Below, piece by piece: positions 22,436 to 33,662 of a DNA stretch of 64,000 nucleotides (position 1 is the first letter of the stretch; each line of letters begins with the position of its first letter). This DNA comes from Guyanagaster necrorhizus (Eukaryota > Basidiomycota > Agaricomycetes > Agaricales > Physalacriaceae). The notes beneath the pieces were generated by a model. That model saw only the letters and a list, made by a program, of their open reading frames with translations, ran no database searches and was not told the DNA's origin. Location of the stretch: NCBI RefSeq assembly GCF_019112545.1, contig NW_025064903.1, positions 1 through 64,000 on the forward strand. Reading direction: 5' to 3'. A program made the translations under genes and the position numbers.

Positions 22436-25400
22436 CTTCTTTGTAAATCTGGTACTTTTCTACCGGAACCTCATTAGGACTACACACTGCGGAAAGATAA
22501 AACTATACTTACCATCCTACGTGTATAGTACAAGATCAAGGCAAAGAGAAGGGCGACGACGGCAACGATGGACGAGAAAGGCGTGCTGGGGGTAATCTGA
22601 TTCGTTTGCATAAGTGACAGCGTGACAAAGATGTGACACGGCAAAGCGGTCCGAGTTAACCGGCCAGTTTGATCGACGAGTCTTGATTCCCGGATCCATC
22701 TTTTCGCCATTGGAGCACCTGGACCAATTTCTTTCGTTACGAGTGGCGGAACGGTTCATCACGCTAGCAGAGGATGGGGGGGGGGCCTGCTCTATTGCTC
22801 ATATGGCTCTATGAAAGAGTGCCTGAGGTTCATAGCACCATCATCGAATTAAATCTGGACCTGGCTATGGCATCTCTATGGAGCTTTATGGACTTCCGAC
22901 ACGTCGGGGAAACGCCTTACCCCGCCTGGTGAACACGAGGTCTGGCTTTTATTTAATCGCCGACGTTTGTTCTGTACGGCCTTCCGTAGTCAAATTTCCT
23001 TACAGCCTGTTTCCAGGCCAGTCCTTGGTATGCATCTACAGCCGCCCTGCATGCTGGTTTGCTGAGCAGATCTATCATAGGACCAATTCCGCCATTGGCA
23101 TGTCGCATTTCACAGATCACTGATCAACGAACACGTTGCCGATGCACTGGCTTGCTGCCTCTTTGACGTCGTCGTCGACACGGTTCAATATGTCAGTATC
23201 ATAGCAGCTTTCATCGGGGCTTTCATTTCGCATAAGTGAATGCCTGACAGATGATGCTTGTCGTCATGCCACGTATTCTTTCTGTCCATCTAACTCGGCA
23301 CTTGGACTTGATCCATCAGTTTCTCAGTCCGACACCAGTGGATCCCCCTTTTGGCACGGAGCAGCACATATCCATGGCGCCCATTGCCGTCGCGACCTCG
23401 GTCCGACCCTCCTCCAATGTCTGACAGTTGTTGTTAATTATACACGATCGTGTTGCATGTTGCGGACCTGCACGCCATCATACGTGATCATCTTCTGTCT
23501 CCATATAGGTACAGGCCTTCTTGGGAACGCCCATTGTACCGGACCTGCAATGTCTCTAGTCCAGTAATGTAAGCTCTTCCCACTGCCTTCAGCGTTCACC
23601 AAGTTGAATTTATACATATATCGTCCAATCAAAAACAAGGGTCGCAAACTGCCAGATATCCACTAGTGCCTTTCTAACCCTGGCTCTCTGTCTGATAAGA
23701 GCAAACTCTTGCGTCAGCTTTTGTGTCGGCTATCATTGATACTGAGGTGAGATCGAGATACTATTTTACCTGCCAAAGAGTTGACATTGGTCTACTGATA
23801 GGATCCCGTACATTTGACAGACAGTGTAAAGTTCATTGCGTCAAGGCTCCCGACACAGCGCATTGGAATAACACACATATAGATGCCGCGATACCCCCTC
23901 CTCACGACCCGGTCCCGAAACTAGTCTCTCACGCCATAGCCGCTCCACAGTCAGCTCCACATCCGCCACGCGTCTGAAAGTCAAGTCACTCACGCCGTCT
24001 GCCTATCACTTTTCCCGGGTCCAGACTTGTCTTAGACAATGTCATACCTCCGCAACTCAAGCTCCTGGTCACGCTCATGGCACATGCTGCAGATCCCCAG
24101 GCTCACGACTTCTCTTCCCTTCCAGACATGCACCCACGCGCATCCCTTTCAATCGTTGCATCTTCCCCCAGGTAGTGTTCCCAGTTGCGCGATCAACGGA
24201 ATCAATTCCCTCAAGCTAACGCCAGGCTATTTCTCATACGCCTCACGAATTCAGGCAGAATGCTGTTAATAGTCAGTCAAACCTGGGACTGCATCCGCTT
24301 GTTCTATAGGATTTGTCACCCTTATACTAGGTTATTGATTTTCGAAACGTCAGTCAAACCTCGGGCAGCAGATAACTAAAGACGGGGTGTTCTTTCAAGC
24401 GTTGTAGCCGCGTGGCTGATGAATTGCGAAGGCAAGACAGAGATCCGAGGTAAAAGAAGGTATTCGTTCATTGTATACGGTATTTCCTAGGTGCCGGAGA
24501 ATTGGCGGGAGCGGTGTGAGTGAGAACGGGAATACCGGGTCTTGGGAATGGGGAAGGGGAAGTGGGGAAAAGGGGAACTCGAGTTGAACAGAATCCGTCA
24601 AACCTGGACATTACGAACCCGGAAACTTCATGGGCGCATTGCGGCGGGTGGATCGCTTGGGGAATTCGGTCATCGGAAGAAGACATTTTCGCCTCATGGC
24701 GCGGTATTATATGTTTCTTGCTTAACATGACTAGCCTTTGGAATAAAAACGACCTTCCAAGCCAGCATTGCACTCAATCAGCATGTTCTGCGGGTCCTGG
24801 ATCGAATCGGATCGACGCACTGAACCTGTCACTGAAAGCGAAGACGTCACGGTTCTCAATGAGGTATGATATAAATCTCCCAGTTGGCAAGCGCGGCGCT
24901 CTGCTAGTCTTATTGGTTTCTGAGTCCGCCAAAAGGCACCGACCACCGGAAGCAAATCGATATTTTTTCACCGTCTCAAGAGATCTTCTTTTTAAGCGGG
25001 TCTTTCCGGTTCCTTTGCCCCGCAGACTTGACCGCAAAAGGCGCGACCGAAAAGGGTTTCGATCATGATCTTGCGTCCAACGATCAAATGACATTGGCAT
25101 CTGATGGAGGGATAGTCCGAGGCCCTGGCGTCTTCTCGACATTTTCGATGAATGAATGCTTTAAATATATGATATGGCGTGGGTATACAGATACTATAGC
25201 TACGAACGGTGCAACAAATGGGGGAGGGATATGGATAGCGAGTCATATTACTAGTGATAACGTGTAGGCATTAGCAAGTTAAGACAGCAAGTAGATAGAA
25301 ATAGCTGGGCGTCATCGCGAGACGTGTGTCATACCGGGACATGAAATACATGAATGAAAGGAGGCAGGCTCACTCGTAATGGAACCAAGCCATTAAAAAA

Positions 25401-25500
25401 GAGAAGAAATCAGGATCAGAGTCGTAGAAGTGGAGCGTTGACAAAACCGCCGATATTAATGGGCCCACGATGATGATGATGGTGATGGAAGTAAAACACA
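22436..25500. other. Gene-poor stretch, nothing supported
   Basis: Three kilobases upstream of dcn1. Many short frames occur (the longest, + 24520-25068, 182 codons, is Arg/Lys-rich with no domain), but no splice-consistent gene, tRNA, LTR or satellite was found. A G10 run lies near 22777, and near 25470 there is a short GAT-rich microsatellite. Confidence 0.4.
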
Positions 25501-26350
25501 TCAATTCCGTACAATGACCCGTCTAGTGTGTTTACCTGCTCGCCGTCGCTCGGCGTACGGCATTGGTCGCTTCCATGATTCGTCGGGATCTCCGCCTTCA
25601 TCCGGGAACTCGACCTTTGTCTGGGCACCGGGAGGGGTGGGATCAGGGTGGAGTGTCTTTGGGGTAGAAGATGCATGTGGGAAGAGGGGGGAAGGAGTCA
25701 CGGGCACCGGGCCGTTACGCTGAGATGATCTGGAGGATGGGGGGTATGCAGCTGATGATGACGGTGAGTGATTTGGATGAGGCGGAGCGCCGACGACCCC
25801 CAGGGAGGGCGACTGCCCTGAAGGGGGCGGCCAAGACCTAGGGCCACCTGGGTCTCGCACCGCTGTGCGAGACTTGTCATCGCGCATGGTTGCTGCGTGA
25901 GACGGGATATCGACCTCTACATGCACACGAACGATTTCCGCCCCTGCTTGAGCAAAAAAGGCCCTCTCCTGTCGCTGAAAGTATCCGCTGGTAGGCTCCG
26001 AACGATGTGGAATGACCGAAGGCGGTGCAGGGGGAAACATTGCCATTAAATCATGGCCTGTAGGAGGTGCGGGATATTTACGAGGATTCACATCTGGATG
26101 GTGAGTCAGATCTACATCTACAAAGAAATAATTCATCAGGAGACTGCCTTGAGATAAATTAAATAAAAATCGTACCGCGTAATGACGAGGGGGAAAGAGG
26201 ACGACGCGATCGACTCGAAACGGAAGCTGATGATGGCGGCGACGGAAGCAAAAGGCCAGAGCGGGAGCGGGAAGACTCGGCAGTAGGAGAAGTAGATGCG
26301 GACGATGCAGGTGAGTCGTCGACAGGACGGAGGTGGTAGGAAGCGGACAT
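25501..26350 (-). CDS. Hypothetical Ser/Pro-rich protein
   Basis: Two exons, 26350-26176 and 26117-25501, joined by a 58-nt GT-AG intron; the spliced frame is 263 residues. The first 55 residues are Ser-rich (SASYHLRPVDDSPASSAST). After the junction comes the best-ordered block, DLTHHPDVNPRKYPAPPTGH then DLMAMFPPAPP, and TSGYFQRQERAFFAQAGAEI followed by VRVHVEVD. A long low-complexity Pro/Ser region leads to a basic C-terminus, PMPYAERRRAGKHTRRVIVRN-like. The two ordered ends look conserved in style (an exon join that restores HHPDVNPRKYP in frame supports it being real), but I cannot assign a family or function. No signal peptide or membrane span is seen. An upstream in-frame ATG at 26365 is an alternative start. 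Confidence 0.65.
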
Positions 26351-27703
26351 GGTGAAGCGAGGCAAGGGCGAGAAAGAGCACAGCAGGTGGAATACTTATA
26401 AGGGACTGGCAATGATGATCGCAAGGAAGAAGCGGGTATCCAAGATCCAATTGAGCATTCTTAATATGAAAAAGAAATTACCTAATCCGCTACTCAGGTT
26501 CAGCCCTGCTGAGAGCTTCCGCTTCGGCTACGGTTGATGCTGCCAAGTTTCCCCACAGGCCATCGGATTGAAATCAAGGAATCAGCCCTTGCCAATCATC
26601 AACTACAGAAGTCTTGTGCTACGTATCCAGGGATGTCGTAAAACTCATTATGTTACCCCTGCTGTAATGCCAAAATTATCATTCGAATCCATATGCCCGT
26701 TGCGTCTTCGGCTCCTCCGATTGTGCTGAGATCTTCTTGCTTCTCTTCCTACGGTTATTACACCTCACCGGCCTTTCATCCTGTGATACCCGATCTTCCA
26801 AATCCTGGCCTGACTAGGGCTAACTCTCCGATACATGAGGTAGGTCACTGCTCATCAGCCTCCATCGTAAAGGGTAAAAATACTTCCAAGTTCCGTCCAT
26901 CGCCGGCAGTCAACTTGAACGTTCGTAGCCCAATGGAACTGAACTTTTCTGCATTGTGGGGTATTTAAAGCGTCAATGTTAAGGTCCTTACGAGAAAGCT
27001 TCCCGAAAGTCTAAGCCAGAAACTCGATCCCACCCGTAGAACACGAGTTCATGATATGATGCGCTTCTGCTCGTCATAAACCATCGAAGGGCTGACCAGG
27101 TGGACCACCTTGCGACATGTGATTCGACATTCACCGCACCCCCCAGAATCTTCGTCAGCCAATATAAATATCTCTGGAAGGAAATCCCATTCACCAGAGA
27201 GGGCTTTGGTGGAGCCGATATCACTGGAGGGGACAGTTTTCCTACAATCCAGGACAAGGGATCTAGACGATGCGGCGTTTCATTTTTTTTAATGTTTTGC
27301 GCTGAATTGGTTGATCAGTTCTGCATCCGCCAGGAGGTCTTTTTTTCAACAACGGAAGGGAAGAGGAAGTCTGGAGCGATCCGATCTTTGAAAACCCGGT
27401 ATCCGATACAGACGGCGTGCGGCCTAGCTGGACGATAGATTCCCGCAAATAACAATGATCTGGAGTGTCATGTATCCGACCTTGTTCCTGTGTAAGGGAG
27501 CTTGTATTAATGGATGACGCTGGCATGATCAATAATTCACTCATCGTCTCCGAGATCTACGCGAGGGGAAATAAAAAGGAAAATACCAGATTTGATACCA
27601 TGTCAAATCGATGACTTGGAGGGGAGTCACAGTCAATTTGTCAAAGGGTCGACGGCCTGTCCGATCAAATGCGATCTAAAGAATAAAATTGATGGGTATT
27701 TAA
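26351..27703. other. Intergenic, nothing recognised
   Basis: Contains the promoter of the leftward hypothetical gene and short frames without motifs, of which the longest is 112 codons (27100-27438, +). No support for a gene. Confidence 0.4.
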
Positions 27704-27787
27704 GCCGTCGTAGCGTAATGGTAGCGCGTCGCTTTCCTATGTTGGGATCTCAGGCGAAGGTTGTGAGTTCGATCCTCACCGTCGGTA
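27704..27787 (+). tRNA. trnR-CCU: tRNA-Arg(CCT) with a 12-nt intron
   Basis: The cloverleaf folds: acceptor GCCGTCG (27704-27710) with CGTCGGT (27780-27786; G1-U72 wobble and one U-U mismatch at 5:68), D-arm GCGT...GCGC, anticodon stem TCGCT/GGCGA, T-arm GTGAG TTCGATC CTCAC, and discriminator A at 27787. The anticodon is CCT at 27736-27738. A 12-nt intron (27740-27751) sits after position 37, the standard site for nuclear tRNA introns. Box A (TAGCGTAATGG) and box B (GTTCGATCC) are intact. A T5 run at 27806-27810 can terminate RNA polymerase III. Confidence 0.9.
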
Positions 27788-29785
27788 TTGCGCGGTTCTG
27801 TATCGTTTTTCTCCGTCACTGTCTGGCAGTTCAATGGAGTTACCCAGAAGTATGAGGCAGTTGGGCGTACTACACGGCCGACATACCAGACTCCAACAGT
27901 CGCGTGAAACTGAGGTGTTGGACGACTATATTTTCTTAAAGCCAATAACAGTCAACACGCCGCAGCAGGTTACGTTACTACTGAACGTCAAGAAAAACAT
28001 AAGAAAGACCGCTAACTGGTGTGCTGTATCTCTCCCTGACATGTCCCAGTGAAGGCCTATAGATAAGCTATACCATCTTCAATCAGAACATGCCGTTTTC
28101 TTAGATTTATCGTTCAAGAAGATGAAAACCGTATTGGTGATACCTGCAGAACCTGACCCGGAACAACTGCGAGAGCATAGACACAAAAAGCAACGGGTAC
28201 TGTCATTTGGTGTACTCGGAATTGGCTATGAATGTTAACAATCAGAACACGGACCGGCGCCGACACACGCACAGAAGGATTTGATGAAGAACGCAAGGAA
28301 GAACTACCTTGGCATCAAACAACATGCGGGCAAGGCGCTATGGATAAAAGCCTGCGAACTTCGAAGAAGTGATCATTGCAGCCGAAGACAATTTCTGATT
28401 ATGTTCAAAGAAAATAAATATTGAGTTGTCAATATATGGTTATCAAGGGTAAGTGGAGAGTGGTGAAATTAGCATGCGATACATGCGAGGCGACCACCTG
28501 CTTGCTGGATGCTCGTTGCATTCGAAAAATCAGTGCAAGACCATATCAGCGTGCAATAACATCAATCGACTCATGATTTTCTCTCCCGTCAGTCCAATCA
28601 GCGAGTTATTCTCATGTCATTTATGCGTGAAAGGTGAAGTAGGTGTGTAAGACATTTATCAGGAACAGACGGAATGATAAATCGACATGGTGGGACCTCC
28701 AGGTGAAGGGGGGGAACTGGAAGGGAACGTCCCACGAAGTCTCACGTCCGATAAGGTATCATCATAAAAGATTTTCTCTACAGCAACTGGAGGTTGCCGA
28801 AGTCAACAGGAACCGTGAACCAGTAGAAAAAGTAAGTAACACACACCTAAGTGCCGGGGAACCTATAAAAGAAAATCCGAAAACACAACGAGAACAACCG
28901 AAGTGTGAACGTCAGATGCGTGACGAGCGAGGGAGGGGAAAAAGTTTGTAAATGGGGCACAGGAGGCTCAAGCGAGGCTTTTTAAACAACGGCTTTGGAC
29001 CCAGAAGATCCCGCGCGATTGGAGGAAGATGGCCGAAAAGGAAGTCTTTACATTGTGCCTTTTTCCTTTACGAGAATTGACATGAATAGAGCCCCGTAGC
29101 AGGAGAAAGAAGAAGAGGAAGAAGAGGGCTCATCCGTAACGCCAGCATCGGTGGTCGGAAATGAAGTTGTTTCCTGGAAACTGGATGTCGAGATTCCAAA
29201 GTGAAAGGGGAAGAGGGTAAAGATCAGAAGGGAGGGGGTGGGCTAGTCCAATTTTTTGGTTTCGTGACTCATCGGAATTCGTTTCTCCTTCGTTGTTATC
29301 ACCCTCAAAGATCCTCCAGAGCTCGAAAAGGGTGGGAAGGGAACAGTTCCGTACGTCGAGAATGCCGTGAGATTGTGGGTAGGCAGCAGTTGCGGATACA
29401 AATGTGTGGTGACTAGAGAGAGGAAAGAGTCGAGGGCTTACCCGGCGTTCTAGTTCGTATAGCTGTGCCCTTGCTCAGGGACGTTCAGATTTGGTCCGTT
29501 AGTCATTTGGGATTGAATTAACCTTTGGCGTCTATGACAATCGTAAGTGTCTCCTAGGTATACGACAGCAAGTTTAAACAAAAGTTAAACGTCCCTATGC
29601 AAATCAATGACAGGATTAGTATAACAACAATTGGGTACCGGTGAATACAAGTACAATATTGACTTTGTTAAATCTACAGTCAAAGTAAATGATGATAAGT
29701 TACGGATAGATCAAGCTCCAATGTCCGTTTCCCGTCATCCGTCCTAAAGAATACCGAATGAAAAAAGCCGAAAAAAAAGGACGAA
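27788..29785. other. Intergenic region, nothing recognised
   Basis: Two kilobases downstream of the tRNA and downstream of the leftward membrane-protein gene. A purine-rich part (about 28650-29430) produces open frames on the + strand with biased Glu/Arg/Lys content that I consider composition artefacts. No gene supported. Confidence 0.4.
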
Positions 29786-31683
29786 TCACAGCGGAGAAAT
29801 AGACCCCGGGGTGTATTGCACGATTGTCGGGGGTGTCTCCACCACTGGACTAGCACTTCCACTCCCCGCAGTATAATACGATATCGTACTCGTCGCTGAA
29901 GGCTGACTCCCACTGGTGCTTGCACTGCCCTGTGTATCCACGTGGTCAGCAACAATCTCCCCGAGTTCCCCGCATGCACTTATAAGCAAACTATTCGACC
30001 GGCTCGGTGGCTCGCTCGAAAGGGGATGGGTGTTTCGCGTTGGCGGTCGACTGAATGAGGTCATCCGCTCAATAGTGTGCAGACTCGATGTCGTGCCCAT
30101 CTCGCGCGAGCCGATACTCTCAATCGTAGGCATCCGGCGTACGTACCCTCCCAGTACCCGAACATGATCGTCCGGTGGATAGGGTCTTCCAAATTCGTCA
30201 TATCCAATGGCAGCAGAGTACGAGTACGAACTCGCCATGCTCTCGGAATGAGAACTCGAAGAACCATCAGGACGAGCGTATTCTAGGCCTTCATCGGTCT
30301 CTCGGCTGATTTGGGATACGAGTGAATGGAATCGATCGACAAAGTGGTAGAGATCACGGTCATTGTCAGAAACCGTTGGAAGGGGAGGTGTCGGGGTTTT
30401 TGGGGTGGCGCTTGAACTAGATGCACGAGATTTTTCGCCGCTAGGAATAGGTCTATGATGGGCATTGTGGGTTTCCGTGGAGGATGAGTCTTCCTCCGAT
30501 GAAGGGGAATCGGAGACAGGAACGCTTCTTATCGATGTATTGCGTGAGCTTCGCAAAGATTTCTGCATTCGCGGCGAGGATGTGATAGTAGAGGTGGAGC
30601 ATAAATGTGGATTAGAAGACCGAGTGGTGGGCGCGGTATGAAAGGAAGCAGCCATAAGGGGAGAGGAAGACATGGATTGATCGACTGATTCGGGGTTAGC
30701 GAGGTGGTGGCGGCGGCGCCTGCGTTTGCGGGCTCTTTGGGAGGGCCGGCGAGTAACCTGGTAGGCAGAAGAAGACAAGTTGTAAGGAATCTAGATATAG
30801 AGATGAGTACGTGAATACGGCGAGCCAGTGTGAGAATGGACTTGCAATGATAGCCAAAGTAATGAAGATGCGAAGGATAGACAAGCCAAGCCAGGACGCC
30901 CAATCGTGTGTTCTGCCCTGACACGTTGAGCTTGACGCTGACACGGCCCAAACAACATCAAGGTCGAGCCCACATCGCTGTGACAAGCTTAGCTCAGGTT
31001 CTTCGGGGACATTTTGCCAAACGAATGTTAATGCAAACGCGACGATCGCAGGTCCCAACAGGAATATAGATGCGAGGAAGCGAAATATAGTTCGTGTGAG
31101 GAGAATTGAATGTAGATCGACGTGAGCGCGAATCAACTGTGTCTGGCAAAAAGATACGATGAAACGACATAACAAAAAGGTCGCGGAGACAGCTGTACTG
31201 GTCCCTAGGGCAAGAGAAACGTCTTGACCGGTGATAGACTGGTAAAACGCAAATGCCAGAAAATACCGGATGGCGCTGTATATGGCCCAGGCACCTAGAA
31301 CATATTAGCGAGACGTCACAGGACGGCATTTGAGACCCACCCATGATCATTTCAAAGATTAACACGGTTAGCTTCAGGACCTTTAAACGCCGGCGAACAG
31401 CCTTTTCCCAATACCCCTTGCGTTCCCTCAATGTTGGTGTATAGTCAAGGGTTAATCCCATATCCCACCCCGGGCTCGGACCAGTGGGATGAGCTGGCTG
31501 TCGCTCCAGGAGGTCGAGATACGCTGAACCAGAGTACAAAGGGTCCAGTAGCGGTTCCGTCGGATGAGAGTTTTCCGAAGCGATGGTCCTCAGCGTCGCC
31601 GTCGAAATTGTCCGTGAATGTGAAGGTGGCAACTCTGCTGGCTCGGGGGAGAAAATTGCATTATGAAGGTATAATGCAGCCAT
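29786..31683 (-). CDS. Multi-pass membrane protein with Ser-rich cytosolic tail
   Basis: Three exons: 31683-31341, 31294-30846 and 30790-29786; the frame is continuous to 598 residues. The N-terminus (AALYLHNAIFSPEPAELPP ... PLLDPLYSGSAYLDLLE ... GWDMGLTLDYTPTLRER) precedes four or five hydrophobic segments between residues ~105 and ~265 (for example AWAIYSAIRYFLAFAFY, FRFLASIFLLGPAIVAFALTF, LRIFITLAII). The C-terminal 330 residues are Ser/Thr/Pro-rich with a Lys/Arg cluster just after the last span. The second intron uses a GC-AG pair (GCAAGT donor); only this keeps the frame. I recognise the style of a basidiomycete family of unknown function but no named domain. It could be a plasma-membrane or ER protein; no catalytic motif is visible. 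Confidence 0.75.
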
Positions 31684-32099
31684 TTAAGAGTTGACCGCCG
31701 ACATCCAGAGCGCTCGAACGGCTGCAGTGGATTGATTAGCTAGAAGATGGTGGTTAGCGAACAGGACAGCGTTGCGAAAAAAAAAATTTGAGAAATATAC
31801 TGTGTGATGTCTCCGAACAGTACAAGTGGAGTAGTTGCAGAATATTCTGAGAGGTCGTCAGATTTGGATCAAATTCGGGTCAGAATTAGAATTTGAATGT
31901 TGTGATGGAGAAGGCAGTGACAACGATTGCTTTTGTTTGGTAAACGCGTCGTCACCTGACCTGACGCGATCGAATCCCGCGTCGGGATTGTCGGTGGTCC
32001 GGCGATCAGTGTCTCGCCTCGTACAACTTGTCTTGTCCTTTGCCAGGATCCTGGACTTTTGGTAGATATCCCGAAGGAAGGAAGGGGGGGAAGGTGCAG
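31684..32099. other. Upstream region of the membrane-protein gene
   Basis: No gene supported; likely 5' flank of the leftward gene, with an A10 run near 31780. Confidence 0.4.
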
Positions 32100-33071
32100 A
32101 ACTACACTCACGCCGCAGAGGTGGAGTTATGATCATTGATCAGGAATGAAATGTCTGCTTTCGCAACGGGGAAATGATTGAGGACATTGATGGCAATGTG
32201 AGTAAGACCTTGGTATTGGATTGCGTACATCAGTATTAAAATAGCCAAAAGGCTGTTCATACTACTCACGATAAGTCTTGTGCTTCTGTATAGTAATACG
32301 ACCGTCGGAGCCCTGTGAAACCCGTCGACCTTGACGATACAGTTCCTCGTCATCATGGTTATTGATGATGAATACGTGAATCAAGCCTCCAGCCAGGAGG
32401 CGACATAGTGTCTGTATCGATTACGCAGGGGATGACGAAGACCGATTGTATTATTGCACTGCCTAGTCGATTAATCCACGCGAGTGCGGCCGGAGCGACA
32501 ATACTCCTATCATCGTGGACGCAAAGAGATTGGAAGGGAGAAAGAAAGAAAAAAAGACATGGGATGGTTGAGACCGTTGTGGTAGGGACACAAGATACCC
32601 AAAAAAAAACAGCCCCAACCATGATGAGTCCAGAGGGCCCTCTAAAAGCGCGCACGTCCGCGACGATAACACGGCTCTGCCAATGAAAAGGAATGGAAAA
32701 TTCGGGGGTTTCATGAATTTGACAACTGACAGTATATAGTCACATTGACCAGAAAGGGTAATGGCCGCCCACATATTTATATAGACGATATACTTAGTGT
32801 CTAAGGCGATTGAAATACCTTTGAAGATCTCAGCTACATGCGGATTAATAAATGAGACCAGATGACGTACCAGTGTATTTTCTCTCAAGTGGGAAGAGAA
32901 ACTTTGTATACAAGGCAATATAAAGGCCATTTGCGTGAATACAGACATCACGACAACTAGCACCCGTACCAATAGAGACGGCCAAGTCCAGGCCTGATTT
33001 TTTTTTTTCCCTCTTTTGCTGAGGAAAGATGTTTCGGTGGGTTCAACGATTACGGCGACTCGAAAATGCAT
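32100..33071 (-). CDS. Possible multi-exon membrane protein, unresolved
   Basis: A - strand frame starting at 33071 reads HFRVAVIVEPTETSFLS ... AWTWPSLLVRVLVVVMSVF ... FILPCIQSF, followed by further hydrophobic stretches in other frames (RVIVADVRAF, GLIMVGAVFFWVSCVP, AALAWINRLGSAIIQSVFVI, STRLIVSSMNSLLAILILMYAI). The alternation of frames suggests several small introns and a polytopic membrane protein, but I could not find one set of splice sites that keeps the frame throughout, and long T runs (for example near 32600 and 33000) could have broken it. It may be a decayed gene. Family unknown. Confidence 0.35.
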
Positions 33072-33662
33072 CCTGCGCAGAGGGAAACAATGCCATAAAA
33101 TAGCACACGCAAATGCAGGATCACGTCCTGACTCTCAAATATAGAGCACCATCCGACATCCCCAGTAAAACAGTTTTAAAAAAAGGTGTACAGTGTGCAC
33201 CTGGCGTGAGATCTGCGCGCAGCACCGTGGACATCGATGTCGAGAACAATGATCCGTCCGGCAAAGTCCGAGCAACAAACCTTTGATCCCAAGCATGTGA
33301 ACAACGACCCGATTTCACAGCTGGTAACACGCATTCCAGTCCACGACCCACTTTCACGGTTACTAAAACCAGATATATTTTCATCAGAGATACACACAAA
33401 ACCATACACAAAGAACACGAAACCGAAAGCTAAAAAAACAGAGACAGATATATGTAATATGGACAACAAGTGCGGTGGGTGGGGGTGGGAGGCGGGATGG
33501 GATGGTTATCACGGGATGAAATGCAATAATATGGCGTACAGTTGAAAATAAAACCGGATGATGATGGGATAATACATATGAGCATGTTGGAGGGCATGCA
33601 GGCGAGTTAGTAGCAGGGGGGCTAAAGTAAGATTCCTTTTCCATGTCAGCATCCATTCCCCC
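33072..33662. other. Intergenic, nothing recognised
   Basis: Between the possible membrane protein and the 3' end of the BCS1-like gene. Short frames only. Confidence 0.4.

Noticed and set aside
24270..24610. Repeated gtcaaacctgg/cgg motifs, considered as a CRISPR-like or satellite array
   Set aside because: Only three short copies with unequal spacing; no array structure, and CRISPR is not expected in a nuclear genome.
24520..25068. 182-codon + strand frame
   Set aside because: No motif, no splice-linked neighbours, overlapping equal-length frames on the other strand; consistent with chance.
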